Below the pieces are notes generated by a model. The model saw only the letters and a program-made list of their open reading frames with translations. It was not told the DNA's origin and ran no database searches. A program made the position numbers and the translations under genes. Below are positions 6,620-17,457 of a stretch of 41,901 bases of DNA, one piece after another (within the stretch, counting starts at the first letter, position 1; each line of letters opens with the position of its first letter). Source of the DNA: Deltaproteobacteria bacterium (GTDB lineage: Bacteria; Desulfobacterota; Syntrophorhabdia; Syntrophorhabdales; JANXAF01); NCBI GenBank assembly GCA_026417175.1, contig JAOADT010000005.1, positions 1 through 41,901 of the forward strand, in the 5' to 3' direction.

Positions 6620-8792
6620 GTTTATTTTCCAAGCCAGTTTGAAATAATCTTCGAATCCGATCTCTAAGCAGGGTATAGCGAAGCTGGGGTTTGTTGTTTT
6701 TGACGGCGATAGCTATCGCTTTCTTTGTTCCTACGAAAATGGCTAGTTTTCTTGCCCTTGTGAGCGCTGTATAAATAAGATTTCTTTGCAGAAGTATATA
6801 ATGGTGAGTCGTTATTGGAACAATTACAGCCTCATATTCGCTTCCCTGGGATTTGTGTATGGATATAGCGTAAGCGGGCATTATCTCGTCTAATTCTGAA
6901 AAATGATAGACAACTTCCCTGGTATCATAACTCACTTTAAGCTCCGCGCGATCCCAATCGATTTCTTTTATTTTCCCCACGTCTCCGTTAAAAACTTCTT
7001 TGTCGTAGTTGTTTCTGATCTGAATAACCTTTTCACCCACTCTCAATGATTTTCCACCTTTTTGAACCTCATCTTTCCTTGGATTTATAACATCCCTAAG
7101 TATACTGTTTAAGTTTGAAACTCCGATTTCACCTTTGTACATGGGCGTGAGGACCTGTATATCGTCTTTTGGTATCGCATATTTCGATGGAATGTAGTCC
7201 CGAACTAAATGGACTATAGTTTTGAGCACTGCTTCAGGTTCTTCCCTAGGATAAAAAAGAAAGTCCACATTATCTTTGGAGTTATTTTCCAAAAGGGGCA
7301 TTTTGCCTTTGTTTATCCGATGAGCGTTAAGGACTATTAGACTTTCTTTCGATTGTCTGAATATCTCCGTGAGTCGCACACATGGGGCAAAGTCCGATTC
7401 TATCAAATCCTTAAAAACCGTTCCCGGTCCCACAGAAGGAAGCTGATCTACGTCTCCAACAAAGACGAGAGTTGCTCTTTCAGGTATAGCTTGGAGAAAA
7501 TGATGCATTAGGACTAAATCTACCATTGAGGACTCATCAACTATTACGAGGTCACAGTCGAGTTTGTGTTTCTCGTTCCTTTTAAAACTCTTTGTCTGTG
7601 GATTATACTCCAGCAATCTATGCATTGTTTGAGCAGGATGTTTACTTGTTTCTTCTAATTTTTTAGCAGCTCTTCCAGTTGGAGCACACAAAAGAATTTT
7701 TGATCCCATGATTTTGTGAGCTTCCAATATCCCCCTTACGATTGTCGTTTTTCCTGTTCCTGGTCCACCAGTTATGAGAATTATCTTGTTTTCCAGGGAA
7801 GCTCTAATTGCAAGCATTTGTGCATCGGTGAGCCTAATACCAAGTTTTTTTTCTATTTGAGAGAATTTCATATCCATGCCAGCTGTGTTACGTCTTTTTT
7901 TGCAAAAGAAAATTTTTTTAAGCTTTTCTGCAACCTCAATCTCTGCCTGGAATAGGTTTTTTGCATAGACCGGCTTGTCCTCGTAGGATTCGTCCATAAT
8001 GATTTTTTCGGATTCTTTTATCCGCAATAAACAACCTTTAACGGCACTTTCATCTATTTCCAGTAAGGAAGAAGTATCTTTTACTAATCGATCCGCCGGA
8101 TAATAAACGTGTCCTTCCTCCTGGGCTTTCTTAAGCATATACTGGATTCCGGCCTCAATTCTCAAATCAGAATTCCTATCTATGTTCAACATTTTTGAAA
8201 TTTTGTCTGCTGTGACAAACCCAATTCCATAAATATCTTGAGCCAACCGAAATGGGTTTACTTTTAAGATATTCAAAGAATCTTTCCCGTACTCTTTGTA
8301 AATTTTGAGTGCAAGTCTACGGGTTATGCCTAATGATTGTAAAGAAATCAATATCTCTCTAAAATCATTATTCTTTTCCCAGCTTTCCTTTATCATTCTT
8401 GCCCTTTTTTCACCTATCGTTGGTACATCTTTTAACCTTTCTACATTCTCAGATATGATCTTTAAGGTGTCGTTTCCGAAAGTGGAAACTATTTTTCTCG
8501 CAAGTTCTGGGCCTATTCCCTTTATCATTCCAGATCCCAGATATTTTTCTATACCTATAAGGGTAGCCGGGATTACATGTTCACAGGAGACAATGTGGAA
8601 CTGTCTACCGTACTTCCTGTGGTTTTCCCAGTATCCCTTTATTTTCAACGCTTCTCCTGGGAAAATAGATTCCAGGTAACCAACAATAGTAATAGTAGTA
8701 TGCCCATTCTTTTCTTTTAATCTTGCTACCGTGTAACCGTTCTCGTGGTTTCTGAATGTTATTTTTTCAATTTGTCCTTCAACTTCTATCAC
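6603..8792 (-). CDS. recD2: RecD2-type ATP-dependent 5'-3' DNA helicase
   Basis: The 729-residue protein has the RecD2/YrrC layout. An N-terminal OB-like domain (about 1-75) is followed by helix-hairpin-helix segments (SGMIKGIGPELA at 88-99, VPTIGEKRA at 123-131). The superfamily 1B helicase core has Walker A GGPGTGKTT (342-350), the Walker B DESS (419-422), a GDVDQLPSVG motif and C-terminal motifs HKSQGSEY and TALTRAR. RecD2 helicases act without RecBC in repair and replication-stress responses. No recB or recC is in the window, which fits. The gene leads a two-gene unit with rlmN. Confidence 0.93.
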   Translation of the reverse strand: MIEVEGQIEKITFRNHENGYTVARLKEKNGHTTITIVGYLESIFPGEALKIKGYWENHRKYGRQFHIVSCEHVIPATLIGIEKYLGSGMIKGIGPELARKIVSTFGNDTLKIISENVERLKDVPTIGEKRARMIKESWEKNNDFREILISLQSLGITRRLALKIYKEYGKDSLNILKVNPFRLAQDIYGIGFVTADKISKMLNIDRNSDLRIEAGIQYMLKKAQEEGHVYYPADRLVKDTSSLLEIDESAVKGCLLRIKESEKIIMDESYEDKPVYAKNLFQAEIEVAEKLKKIFFCKKRRNTAGMDMKFSQIEKKLGIRLTDAQMLAIRASLENKIILITGGPGTGKTTIVRGILEAHKIMGSKILLCAPTGRAAKKLEETSKHPAQTMHRLLEYNPQTKSFKRNEKHKLDCDLVIVDESSMVDLVLMHHFLQAIPERATLVFVGDVDQLPSVGPGTVFKDLIESDFAPCVRLTEIFRQSKESLIVLNAHRINKGKMPLLENNSKDNVDFLFYPREEPEAVLKTIVHLVRDYIPSKYAIPKDDIQVLTPMYKGEIGVSNLNSILRDVINPRKDEVQKGGKSLRVGEKVIQIRNNYDKEVFNGDVGKIKEIDWDRAELKVSYDTREVVYHFSELDEIMPAYAISIHKSQGSEYEAVIVPITTHHYILLQRNLIYTALTRARKLAIFVGTKKAIAIAVKNNKPQLRYTLLRDRIRRLFQTGLENKHGALL

Positions 8793-9099
8793 AATCGGCC
8801 CGAGATAGATTTTATCATAATTTGGCTATTCATCATAAGTTCGTAAGGTGGAAATAAAAAAAAACAATTTTATATGACATTTAAAAACCTCTGATAGGTC
8901 TCACAAAACAAAATCAAAAGTCATCATTGATCTGAAATAAAAACTCTACTATTTTTGAAAAATGATTGCCATTGTGAATCATAGATGATAAACTTTTGAA
9001 TGAATCGATCTTGTCCATCTCCTATCCAAAAATTGAAATACAACTTAGCTGTATGTTTTTCCCTTGAATATAAAAATGCATTTCTTAAAAGGAGGATTT
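8793..9099. other. Spacer between recD2 and the selenoprotein gene
   Basis: About 307 AT-rich bases with no reading frame I can support. It contains a near-perfect 15-base inverted repeat at 9039-9053 and a pair of ATGATT/AATCAT half-sites nine bases apart (8962-8967 and 8977-8982). These half-sites match the hcp operator but with wrong spacing. The region should contain the promoters of both divergent genes. Confidence 0.5.
9039..9074 (+). promoter_or_regulatory. Putative promoter and operator of the selenoprotein gene
   Basis: TACAACTTAGCTGTA (9039-9053) is an inverted repeat with one mismatched pair. A -10-like TATAAA lies at 9069-9074, so the repeat would be centred at about -35 and would cover the -35 element. 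No good -35 consensus is visible. This suggests control by a dimeric regulator. Confidence 0.35.
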
Positions 9100-9402
9100 A
9101 TGATTGAAGTTACAGAGAACGCCATAAAAGCAATAAGGTCATTTATGGAAGCACACGACAGAAGGGAAAGTGTGGTAAGGGTTTATCTCCACAGTGCCTG
9201 AAGTGGATCTAATCTTTCGATGGCTCTGGACGAGCCGGATGACGACGATATTTTTTTTGAGACAGGCGGAATTAGCTTCGTGATACATAAAGACCTTTAT
9301 GAGGCTTCTAAACCTATTTGGATAGATTTTGTTTCTACACCTGAGGGAGAGGGATTTGTAATAAAGTCAAGCCTCCAGTGCCATAGCGGTTGTTGCTCAT
9401 AA
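9100..9402 (+). CDS. HesB/IscA-like selenoprotein (TGA = Sec at codon 34)
   Basis: Read through one in-frame TGA (9199-9201), this gene encodes 100 residues with an A-type Fe-S carrier layout. The start is MIEVTENAIKAIRSFM, the recoded residue sits in SA-U-SGSNLSMALDEP, and the tail is Q-C94-H-S-G-C98-C99. IscA uses a cysteine near residue 35 and a C-terminal CGC pair. Here Sec34 replaces the first and C94/C98/C99 replace the second. HesB-like selenoproteins with this Sec position are a recognised family in anaerobic proteobacteria. A hairpin 20 bases after the TGA could act as the SECIS. A strong AAAGGAGG site supports the ATG at 9100. An ordinary gene caller would truncate it or start at 9220. 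Likely role: Fe-S or metal handling. No sel genes are in the window. Confidence 0.87.
9222..9236 (+). promoter_or_regulatory. Candidate bacterial SECIS hairpin
   Basis: GGCTC (9222-9226) pairs with GAGCC (9232-9236) around the five-base loop TGGAC, which contains the GG typical of bacterial SECIS loops. It begins 20 bases after the TGA, in the range used by SelB-dependent recoding signals, and lies inside the coding sequence as bacterial SECIS elements do. Confidence 0.65.
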
Positions 9403-9453
9403 ATGAGGAATCGGGAACAGAGGGGAAAAGTAAAATGAGTTTGTTTTAAAATA

Positions 9454-11316
9454 TCAGATTTGCCCCCTTTTTCTAAGGTACACCATCAGTGCCGTAAGAG
9501 AAGAAGGTGTAATCCCTGGAATTCGAGAGGCTTGTCCCAATGTTAAAGGTCTTATCTTTGTAAGTTTTTCTACAACTTCTTTGGAGAGTCCTGCCACCTC
9601 CGAGTAATCGAGGTTTAAAGGAATCTTCTTTTCCTCTAATTTTTTCATTTTCTCTATCATTTCGTTCTGTCTTTTTACATAACCTTCGTACTTTACATCA
9701 ATCTCAACATTGGTGAGAATGTCTTCTTCAAAATCTCTAAGTCTCCATTCTATATCTTTAATAACTTCCATCGTTACTTCTGGTTTTTTTATAAGATCTT
9801 GAAGAGAACATGGTCTACCAATAGGTTCAATCCCATATTTGTTAAGGGTACTATTCAAATGATCTCCCGGCTTTACAATGACTTCTCTTAAAATTTCTTT
9901 GACTTCATCTATCTTCTTTTTTTTGATTTGTAGTCTACTGTATCTTTTTTCTTTCACAACACCTATTTTGTAACCCTTCTCAGTCAGACGGAGATCCGCA
10001 TTATCTTCTCGCAGGATCAGTCTAAACTCTGCCCTTGAGGTAAACATCCTGTACGGTTCATCAGTTCCCTTTGTTATGAGATCATCTATCATCACCCCTA
10101 TGTATGCCTCATCTCGCCCTAGGATAAACGGTTCTTCCCCCTTTACTTTTAGTGCCGCGTTTATTCCCGCTATTATCCCTTGAGCAGCGGCTTCTTCGTA
10201 GCCTGTTGTCCCATTTATTTGTCCCGCTAGAAAAAGGTTTTTTATGAGTTTAGTTTCTAATGTGGGGTATAGTTGTGTTGGATCGACAAAATCATATTCG
10301 ATTCCGTAACCTGGTCTAGTAATCTCCACTTTTTCAAGGCCAGGTATGGTTCTTAGCATCTCGATCTGTATATCAAGGGGAAGGCTTGTCGATAGCCCAT
10401 TCGGGTAGTACTCGTAAGTATCCAAACCTTCTGGTTCCAAGAATATCCTGTGTCTATCTTTGTCTGAGAATTTAACAACTTTATCCTCGATTGAAGGGCA
10501 ATATCTAACCCCAGTTCCCTTTATCTTACCTGTGTAGAGTGGGGATCTATCTAATCCTGATCTTATTATTTCGTGAGTTCTTTCGTTTGTATATGTTAGA
10601 TAACAAGGAACGAGGCTATTTTCTATTTTTTCGGTCATATAAGAAAACGGCTTTGGTGGGTTATCACTTAGCTGCACCTCCATCTGCGAAAAATCTATAG
10701 TTCTCCCATCAAGTCTAGGACACGTACCAGTTTTCAACCTTCCCATCTTAAAACCTAGTCTTTTTAGCTCTTGCGAAAGACCTACCGATGGTGGGTCCCC
10801 CATTCTTCCTGCCTCAAAATGGGTAAGTCCTATGTGAATGAGTCCGTTGAGAAATGTTCCCGTTGTAACCACTACAGCTCTACTAAAGAATCTCTCCCCC
10901 CATGTAGTCTCAACTCCCTTAACTATTCCATCATCTATTAGAAGCTTTTCTACTGTTGCTTGTCTAAGATACAGTTTTTCTTGAGTTTCAAGCCGTTTTT
11001 TCATTGTGAGGGAGTATCTGACCTTGTCCGCCTGTACTCTGGTAGCACGGACCGCTGGTCCTTTTCTCATGTTTAAGACTCTAAACTGGATTCCTGTTTT
11101 ATCTGTGTTTATAGCCATCTCGCCATCTAGGGCATCTATCTCCTTGACCAGGTGACTTTTACCCAGCCCTCCTACTGCTGGGTTACAGGACATGTGAGCT
11201 ATGTGATCTAAATTGATGGTCAGTATAAGTGTATGCATTCCCATTCTCGATGCAGCCAACGCTGCCTCACAACCCGCGTGTCCTGCACCAACAACAATCA
11301 CGTCAAAAATATCCAT
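9454..11316 (-). CDS. mnmG: tRNA U34 carboxymethylaminomethyl enzyme MnmG
   Basis: MnmG (GidA), with MnmE, installs the carboxymethylaminomethyl group on the wobble uridine of several tRNAs. The 620-residue protein starts with an FAD-binding Rossmann motif ([19 protein letters not shown], about residues 8-26). It has the conserved [24 protein letters not shown] and [13 protein letters not shown] segments, and a C-terminal helical domain ending in [21 protein letters not shown]. Full length. It follows carB with one base between stop and start, so it belongs to the carA-carB-mnmG transcript. No mnmE is nearby. It converges with the selenoprotein gene. Confidence 0.97.
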   Translation of the reverse strand: MDIFDVIVVGAGHAGCEAALAASRMGMHTLILTINLDHIAHMSCNPAVGGLGKSHLVKEIDALDGEMAINTDKTGIQFRVLNMRKGPAVRATRVQADKVRYSLTMKKRLETQEKLYLRQATVEKLLIDDGIVKGVETTWGERFFSRAVVVTTGTFLNGLIHIGLTHFEAGRMGDPPSVGLSQELKRLGFKMGRLKTGTCPRLDGRTIDFSQMEVQLSDNPPKPFSYMTEKIENSLVPCYLTYTNERTHEIIRSGLDRSPLYTGKIKGTGVRYCPSIEDKVVKFSDKDRHRIFLEPEGLDTYEYYPNGLSTSLPLDIQIEMLRTIPGLEKVEITRPGYGIEYDFVDPTQLYPTLETKLIKNLFLAGQINGTTGYEEAAAQGIIAGINAALKVKGEEPFILGRDEAYIGVMIDDLITKGTDEPYRMFTSRAEFRLILREDNADLRLTEKGYKIGVVKEKRYSRLQIKKKKIDEVKEILREVIVKPGDHLNSTLNKYGIEPIGRPCSLQDLIKKPEVTMEVIKDIEWRLRDFEEDILTNVEIDVKYEGYVKRQNEMIEKMKKLEEKKIPLNLDYSEVAGLSKEVVEKLTKIRPLTLGQASRIPGITPSSLTALMVYLRKRGQI

Positions 11317-11317
11317 T

Positions 11318-14300
11318 TTAGCTTGAGAAATAATCCTGGAGAGCCTTTACGTGAACCTTACCGTTTTTTAAGTACTCTATGGCGTATGTAGCTGCCTGTG
11401 CACCGGAAAGGGTAGTGGTGTAAGGGATCTTGTATTGAACTGCGTTGGTCCTGATTAAGACTTCATCCATTTTTGGATGCCTTCCGCTAGGCGTATTAAT
11501 AATGAACTGGAGATCCCCATTTTTAATCAAATCCACGATGTGGGGTCGACCCTCTGAAATTTTATTCACAAAACTGACGTTGATACCCCCGTTTTGCAAG
11601 GCCTTGCCAGTTCCTTTTGTGGCAAAAATCTTGAAACCTAAATCCTGTAACTTCTTAGCGATTAGAACGATGTTTCTCTTGTCTCTGTTTTTTACACTTA
11701 CAAGTACATTTCCCTCAGTTGGAAGTTCCATTCCGGCTGCTAGCTGAGATTTAAGAAAAGCGGCACCGAAGCTGTAGTCTATTCCCATAACTTCACCTGT
11801 AGACTTCATCTCCGGACCTAAAATGGGATCAACTCCAAAAAATTTATTGAACGGAAACACGGCTTCCTTTACGGCAAAGTGCTTTACTTCTATCTCCTTT
11901 TCTATTCCAAGATCAGACAATTTCATTCCTATCATGAGCTTAGCTGCAACTTTTGCCCACTGTACTCCTGTTACTTTACTTACAAAGGGTACTGTCCTAC
12001 TAGCCCTTGGGTTGACCTCCAGTACGTAGACCTCATCGTCCTTAATTGCATACTGAATGTTAATAAGCCCAACTACCTTTAATTCTAAAGCGATAACCTC
12101 GGTAAGTTTTCGTATTTTTGAGATAATCTCATCGGAGAGAGAGTAAGGAGGTAAGACACACGCGCTATCTCCAGAGTGTATCCCCGCTTCCTCAATATGT
12201 TCCATTATTCCAGCAATTACACACCTTTCTCCGTCGCATACAGCATCGACATCTATCTCTATGGCGTCTTCTAAGAATTTATCCACAAGGATTGGCTTGT
12301 CCGGCGAAGCCTCTGCTGCCTTTGCTATGAAACCAAGAAGGTCCTCATCATCATAAACTATCTCCATAGCCCTCCCGCCAAGAACATAGGAAGGCCTCAC
12401 TATTACGGGATATCCTATTCTCTTTGCTGCTTTTCTTGCTTCTTCAAATGAGAAGGCTATCTCGCTTTCTGGCTGCTTTAAGCTCAGTCTAGTAATAAGA
12501 GACTTAAATTTTTCCCTATCTTCTGCAATATCTATACTTTCAGGCGGAGTTCCTATTATCTTTACCCCTGCTTTCGCAAGCTCTACAGTCAGATTCAAAG
12601 GTGTCTGTCCACCGAATTGGACTATAACACCATCAGGTTTTTCTTTTTCGATTATGTCCATCACATTCTCAAAAGTTAGCGGTTCAAAGTAAAGCTTATC
12701 GGAAGTGTCATAATCTGTACTTACCGTTTCCGGATTACTGTTTACCATGATAGTCTCATACCCAAGCTCTTTCAGGGCAAACGAAGCATGCACGCAGCAG
12801 TAATCAAATTCTATTCCTTGACCGATCCTATTAGGTCCCCCACCTATAATCATTATCTTTTTCTTGTTTGATATTCGAGACTCATCTTCAAATTCGTAAG
12901 TCGAGTAATAATAGGGGGTTTCTGCTTCAAATTCTGCAGCACACGTATCAACTAATTTGTATACGCTCTTGATACCCAGGTCTTTCCTCATTTTCCTTAC
13001 GTCTTCCTCTTTCATCTCGAGGATATAACCTAAATATCTATCTGAGAAACCGTATCTTTTCGCTTTCCATAAAAGATCACGAGAAATACCATTCTTTCTT
13101 TCCACTATTTCTCGTTCGCAATCAAGTATTTCGTAAATCTGATGTAAAAACCATCTGTCTATTTTGGTTAGAGAATATACTTCTTCTATGGAATAGCCAT
13201 TTTTAAGCGCGTAACAAATATAGAAGATCCTATCTCTGTTTGGGACGATGAGTTTTTGCCTCAGGACTTCTGGTTCAACATCTTTTAGCTTTTCGTTTAT
13301 AATTCCTGAGACACCTATCTCCAAGGATCTGAAACCTTTTTGAAAAGCTTCTTTAAAGGTTCTCCCTATCGCCATCGTTTCCCCAACCGACTTCATCTGA
13401 ACCGTTAAGGTTTCATCAGACCCTTTAAATTTCTCAAAAGCGAACCTTGGGATTTTTACGACACAGTAATCAATTGTTGGTTCGAAGGATGCAGGAGTTT
13501 TCTTTGTAATGTCATTCTTGATTTCATCGAGAGTATAGCCTATGGCTAGCTTGGCAGCTATTTTTGCTATAGGGAATCCAGTTGCCTTAGATGCTAAGGC
13601 AGAACTCCTGGAAACCCTTGGGTTCATCTCGATCACAACCATTCTGCCATCTTCAGGATTTACAGCAAACTGGATGTTGGATCCTCCAGTTTCCACTCCT
13701 ATTTCTCTAATAATCTTTATGGCCCAGTCCCTCATTTTCTGATATTCTTTGTCAGTTAGAGTCTGAGCAGGAGCCACGGTTATACTATCACCCGTATGAA
13801 TACCCATAGGGTCGACATTTTCAATAGAACATATAATGACCACATTGTCGTTCTTGTCTCTCATTACCTCAAGTTCAAATTCTTTCCATCCGAGAACCGA
13901 TTCTTCGATTAGTATTTCACCAATCAGGCTACTCTCAATCCCTCTCTGGGCTAAAATCTCAAATTCCTCTATGTTGTACGCACAAGATGCACCAGTTCCT
14001 CCGAGAGTATAGCTAGGCCTTATTATCACCGGGAAGCCTATCTCCCTAACTACCCTTTTGGCTTCTTCAAGGGAATAGGCAAGGGCACTTTTAGGAATAT
14101 CGAGACCTATCCTTTGCATGGCATTTTTAAATTCTAGTCTATCCTCTGCCTTTTTAATTGCATGATAGTTTGCACCAATAAGTTCAACACCATATTTGTC
14201 CAGGATCCCTCTCTCATAAAGTATCGTGGCGAGATTTAACCCGGTCTGTCCTCCCAAAGTGGGAAGAATGGCAGAAGGTCTCTCTTTTTGGATTATTGAC

Positions 14301-14524
14301 TCTAAAATATAAGGAGTGAGAGGTTCTATATAGACCCTCTCAGCCATGTCTGGATCAGTCATTATAGTTGCAGGATTGCTGTTAACTAAAATTACTTTTA
14401 TCCCTTCCTCTTTTAGAGCCTTGCATGCTTGACTACCGGAGTAGTCGAATTCACATGCCTGACCTATAACAATCGGACCAGAACCTATTATTAAAACGCT
14501 TTTCAGATCTTCTCTTTTAGGCAT
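11318..14524 (-). CDS. carB: Carbamoyl-phosphate synthase large subunit
   Basis: The 1068-residue protein has the duplicated CarB structure: two ATP-grasp halves, each starting with a [14 protein letters not shown] nucleotide motif ([19 protein letters not shown] near residue 13 and [19 protein letters not shown] near 555), and a C-terminal MGS-like allosteric domain (about 930-1068). It uses ammonia from CarA plus bicarbonate and two ATP to make carbamoyl phosphate for pyrimidines and arginine. Its start overlaps the end of carA by 8 bases, indicating translational coupling. The allosteric domain suggests control by UMP/ornithine-type effectors as in the family. Confidence 0.98.
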   Translation of the reverse strand: MPKREDLKSVLIIGSGPIVIGQACEFDYSGSQACKALKEEGIKVILVNSNPATIMTDPDMAERVYIEPLTPYILESIIQKERPSAILPTLGGQTGLNLATILYERGILDKYGVELIGANYHAIKKAEDRLEFKNAMQRIGLDIPKSALAYSLEEAKRVVREIGFPVIIRPSYTLGGTGASCAYNIEEFEILAQRGIESSLIGEILIEESVLGWKEFELEVMRDKNDNVVIICSIENVDPMGIHTGDSITVAPAQTLTDKEYQKMRDWAIKIIREIGVETGGSNIQFAVNPEDGRMVVIEMNPRVSRSSALASKATGFPIAKIAAKLAIGYTLDEIKNDITKKTPASFEPTIDYCVVKIPRFAFEKFKGSDETLTVQMKSVGETMAIGRTFKEAFQKGFRSLEIGVSGIINEKLKDVEPEVLRQKLIVPNRDRIFYICYALKNGYSIEEVYSLTKIDRWFLHQIYEILDCEREIVERKNGISRDLLWKAKRYGFSDRYLGYILEMKEEDVRKMRKDLGIKSVYKLVDTCAAEFEAETPYYYSTYEFEDESRISNKKKIMIIGGGPNRIGQGIEFDYCCVHASFALKELGYETIMVNSNPETVSTDYDTSDKLYFEPLTFENVMDIIEKEKPDGVIVQFGGQTPLNLTVELAKAGVKIIGTPPESIDIAEDREKFKSLITRLSLKQPESEIAFSFEEARKAAKRIGYPVIVRPSYVLGGRAMEIVYDDEDLLGFIAKAAEASPDKPILVDKFLEDAIEIDVDAVCDGERCVIAGIMEHIEEAGIHSGDSACVLPPYSLSDEIISKIRKLTEVIALELKVVGLINIQYAIKDDEVYVLEVNPRASRTVPFVSKVTGVQWAKVAAKLMIGMKLSDLGIEKEIEVKHFAVKEAVFPFNKFFGVDPILGPEMKSTGEVMGIDYSFGAAFLKSQLAAGMELPTEGNVLVSVKNRDKRNIVLIAKKLQDLGFKIFATKGTGKALQNGGINVSFVNKISEGRPHIVDLIKNGDLQFIINTPSGRHPKMDEVLIRTNAVQYKIPYTTTLSGAQAATYAIEYLKNGKVHVKALQDYFSS

Positions 14525-15632
14525 ATCGGTCTACTAGTTCTCTGAATTTACGAAAGAGCCCAAATGAATCGTGTGGTCCAGGCGAAGCCTCTGGGTGAAA
14601 TTGAACCGAAAACAACGGATAAACTTCGTGCTGTAGCCCTTCAACAGTCATGTCATTCAAGTTAATATGGGTTACTATGACCCGTGTGTCGGTCAAAGAA
14701 TTAACGTCTACGGCAAAACCGTGGTTTTCTGATGCTATGTAGATTCTTCCTGAGGAAAGTTCTTTTATGGGTTGATTGGCACCTCTATGACCGAACTTGA
14801 GTTTGTATGTTTTTCCGCCCAGTGCTAAGCCTATTAGTTGTTGACCAAGACATATTCCAAATATAGGAACTTTCCCTAAAAGTTTTTTTATCTCCTTTAC
14901 GGCATAAGGTAGAGCCTCCGGATCACCAGGTCCGTTTGACAGCATAACTCCATTGGGTTTTAAACTTAAAATTTCTTCTGCCGTGGACGTAGCAGGGACC
15001 ACTACCAATTGGAAGCCAACCTCTTCTAAGAGCCTAAGAATGTTCAGTTTTACACCAAAGTCAAAGACCACACATAGAGGCTTCGTATCACATTTTCTAA
15101 AATTGTTAATAGGTCTTTTCTCTCCACTTTGCCACACGTAAGGGGTTTGGCATGTTACTTCTTTAACAAGATCTATTCCCACAACACCTCTTGCATTTTT
15201 TGCTTTGTTTATGAGGCTTTCCCGATTTGAATCGACCGTAGAAATTACACCTTTCATCGCTCCTTTTACCCTTATGTGCTTTGTTAAAGCCCTAGTATCG
15301 ACGTCTTCAATGAGAAAAACGTTGTGTTTCTGACAATAGGCGAGAAGACTATCCAAAGCTCTTTGATTACTTGTTATCTTACTTAATTCGCGGACTATGA
15401 AACCTTCTATCTTTGGGCTCTGCGATTCTATATCATCATCATTTACACCGTAATTGCCTATGTGGGGGTAGGTCATGGTTACAATCTGACCTTTGTATGA
15501 AGGATCAGTCATTATCTCTTGGTATCCAGTCATACTTGTGTTAAATACAATTTCCCCCTCTCTTTCTCCCTGGAAGAATATGCTGTTCCCCTCGAATATA
15601 GTTCCATCTTCTAAAGCAATATACGCTTTCAT
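14517..15632 (-). CDS. carA: Carbamoyl-phosphate synthase small subunit
   Basis: The 371-residue glutaminase subunit has an N-terminal CarA domain ([25 protein letters not shown]) and a class I glutamine amidotransferase domain. The catalytic cysteine is C261 in GICLGQQ, with H345 and E347 in QFHPEAS. It supplies ammonia to CarB. First gene of carA-carB-mnmG. No clear Shine-Dalgarno precedes the ATG. A weak promoter-like pair (TTGCTA, 18 bases, TATATT on the minus strand) lies upstream, and a terminator-like hairpin separates it from the glutamate synthase-like gene. Confidence 0.97.
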   Translation of the reverse strand: MKAYIALEDGTIFEGNSIFFQGEREGEIVFNTSMTGYQEIMTDPSYKGQIVTMTYPHIGNYGVNDDDIESQSPKIEGFIVRELSKITSNQRALDSLLAYCQKHNVFLIEDVDTRALTKHIRVKGAMKGVISTVDSNRESLINKAKNARGVVGIDLVKEVTCQTPYVWQSGEKRPINNFRKCDTKPLCVVFDFGVKLNILRLLEEVGFQLVVVPATSTAEEILSLKPNGVMLSNGPGDPEALPYAVKEIKKLLGKVPIFGICLGQQLIGLALGGKTYKLKFGHRGANQPIKELSSGRIYIASENHGFAVDVNSLTDTRVIVTHINLNDMTVEGLQHEVYPLFSVQFHPEASPGPHDSFGLFRKFRELVDRYA

Positions 15633-15701
15633 TGGTTGGAGTATATTAAACGTCCGGTATTTTGATTGATACTTAATATAACATCGCCTGCTCTAAAATA
15701 G

Positions 15702-15740
15702 CAAGAAAAAAGAAGGGAGCGGAGAATAACCCCCGCCCTT
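15702..15740 (-). terminator. Intrinsic terminator after the glutamate synthase-like gene
   Basis: On the minus strand an imperfect hairpin (AAGGG arm pairing with CCCTT, then GC pairs broken by single mismatches; 15713-15740) is followed by a T-rich tract (CTTCTTTTTTCTTG). It begins ten bases after the stop codon of the upstream gene, so carA should have its own promoter. Confidence 0.6.
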
Positions 15741-15749
15741 ATCTACAAT

Positions 15750-17423
15750 TTAAGAACTTTTTTTCGCAACTCTAGCTTTCAATCCAGAGGTTAGAATTTC
15801 TTTTGCCCTTTCGTCTTGGGCATCGGTTATAAACTGTATTTTTGTTTCTCTTTCGGTCTCTCTGTTTGCTGAGACTAAGTCATCCCTGGATATCTCTTTA
15901 AGGCTGAACTTTCTCGCTCCAGCCATCAATTGTTGTAATCCTGCTGCTAATTTGTCAGCAAGAGTCCACATCGCAATGGCTCCGAAGGGTATGTTCTTCA
16001 TTTCCGATTCTCCGACCTTTTTTTGGACTTCAAAATATCCGGCAAAGATCTCCTCTGGTTTAGTTCCCAACTCTTTCACTGCAGCGGGAAGATCATCCCA
16101 ATTACCGTTCACAGCTTTTTTGGATTCAGGTCTTAGCACCCCCTCAACATTTGAACCTAAAAAGGCGGGTATCATGAGGGCTCTTCCCATACAGACGAGT
16201 TTTACAAAGGGGGCTCCCAGGGCTAGCGCCTTAAATATGTGGTCTTCTCGTGCGAGTCCTCCTCCGAAAGCCATGTCAACAACTTTTTCACCTTTCTCTG
16301 AAAGTATCTTTGCATATTCGTAAGCCTTGGCGTGCAAAAGTATGGACGGTACGCCCCAGGTCTCCATCATATTCCAAGGGCTCATCCCTGTTCCGCCGCC
16401 TGAACCATCTATGGTTAAAAGGTCTATTCCGGCCTCTGACGCGAATCTTATGGCCATTGCTAGACCTTCCATTCCGTAGGAGCCGGTTTTCAGAGATATT
16501 CTCTTATAGCCAAGACTTCTCAAATATCTTACAGATGACATAAAGGCTTCATATACATCCTCTACCGTGGCTAAATCCGTATACCCTAATCTACTGTGTC
16601 TCGCAAAAGTCTTTATAGAGCCGGCTTCATAAGCCTTCTGAACCTCAGGTTTGGTCGGGTCAGGATCAACCACATAGCCCCTTTCCTTTAAAAAGAGAGC
16701 GTAACCTAAATTGTCTACCTGGATCTCACCACCTATACTTTTTGCTCCTTGTCCCCATTTGAGCTCCATTATGACCTTATCTCCATACTTGTCGATTACG
16801 TATTCAGCAACCCCATTTCTTGTATCCTCAACATTCATCTGGACAATTATTGCTCCATAACCGTCAAAATATCTAAGATATGTAGTAATTCTTCTATCGA
16901 GTTCAGGGGCTTTTTCAATTTTTCCGTTTTTTATAACAGCTTCCTTATCGATACCAACTACGTTTTCTCCTACTACGATGGGAAATCCGACTAAAGCAGC
17001 TCCAATAGCAAGAGAGTTCCAGTACCTTTGAGCTATAAAAGTGGATCCAAGAGCGCCAGTCATTAAGGGGACACGGGCTTTCGTCTTTATTTCATTTCCA
17101 AACTCTGTTTCGATGTTTACATTGGGAAATATGCAGTCATCTGAGGAAGAAGTGAGTCCTGGAGGAATACCTTTTGCTCCGTAATTATATCCTTGGATTC
17201 TTAAAGAATTGTAAGAAACCCCAATGTGGCAGGTGTTACTACTTCCCGCTGTTACCCATCCGAAGTCTCTAGGATATAACATCTTTCTACCCTTTAAACT
17301 TGAAAGCCATGTCTCACACCTTCCTTTACAGTCCGCCCTACAAAGAGTACACAGTCCCGATTCTGCAGGGTTACCCCTGTTTACAGTTCCTAAAACATCG
17401 TTTGACTTTGGCCACTCTATCAT
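15750..17423 (-). CDS. FMN-binding glutamate synthase-family protein (GltB2-like)
   Basis: This 557-residue protein matches the glutamate synthase central/FMN domain without the glutaminase domain of full GltB. Supporting segments are TGALGSTFIAQRYWNSLAIGAAL, MELKWGQGAKSIGGE (FMN site), ISLKTGSYGMEG, LLTIDGSGGGTGMSPWNMMETWGVP and VDMAFGGGLAREDHIFKALALGA. Near the N-terminus four cysteines, C25-x2-C28-x3-C32-x3-C36, could bind an Fe-S cluster. Stand-alone forms like this occur in archaea and anaerobic bacteria, and their partners and true substrates vary. Here it is divergent from nrpR, with a palindrome downstream of its promoter, so a nitrogen role under NrpR control is inferred. AGGAGG precedes the ATG. 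Confidence 0.85.
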   Translation of the reverse strand: MIEWPKSNDVLGTVNRGNPAESGLCTLCRADCKGRCETWLSSLKGRKMLYPRDFGWVTAGSSNTCHIGVSYNSLRIQGYNYGAKGIPPGLTSSSDDCIFPNVNIETEFGNEIKTKARVPLMTGALGSTFIAQRYWNSLAIGAALVGFPIVVGENVVGIDKEAVIKNGKIEKAPELDRRITTYLRYFDGYGAIIVQMNVEDTRNGVAEYVIDKYGDKVIMELKWGQGAKSIGGEIQVDNLGYALFLKERGYVVDPDPTKPEVQKAYEAGSIKTFARHSRLGYTDLATVEDVYEAFMSSVRYLRSLGYKRISLKTGSYGMEGLAMAIRFASEAGIDLLTIDGSGGGTGMSPWNMMETWGVPSILLHAKAYEYAKILSEKGEKVVDMAFGGGLAREDHIFKALALGAPFVKLVCMGRALMIPAFLGSNVEGVLRPESKKAVNGNWDDLPAAVKELGTKPEEIFAGYFEVQKKVGESEMKNIPFGAIAMWTLADKLAAGLQQLMAGARKFSLKEISRDDLVSANRETERETKIQFITDAQDERAKEILTSGLKARVAKKSS

Positions 17424-17457
17424 ATTGACCTCCTAATGGGAATCTAAACTCCTCAGA

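Noticed and set aside
8962-8982. ATGATT/AATCAT pair as a second site for the hcp regulator
   Set aside because: The half-sites are nine bases apart, not two, so a Crp/Fnr dimer would not fit.
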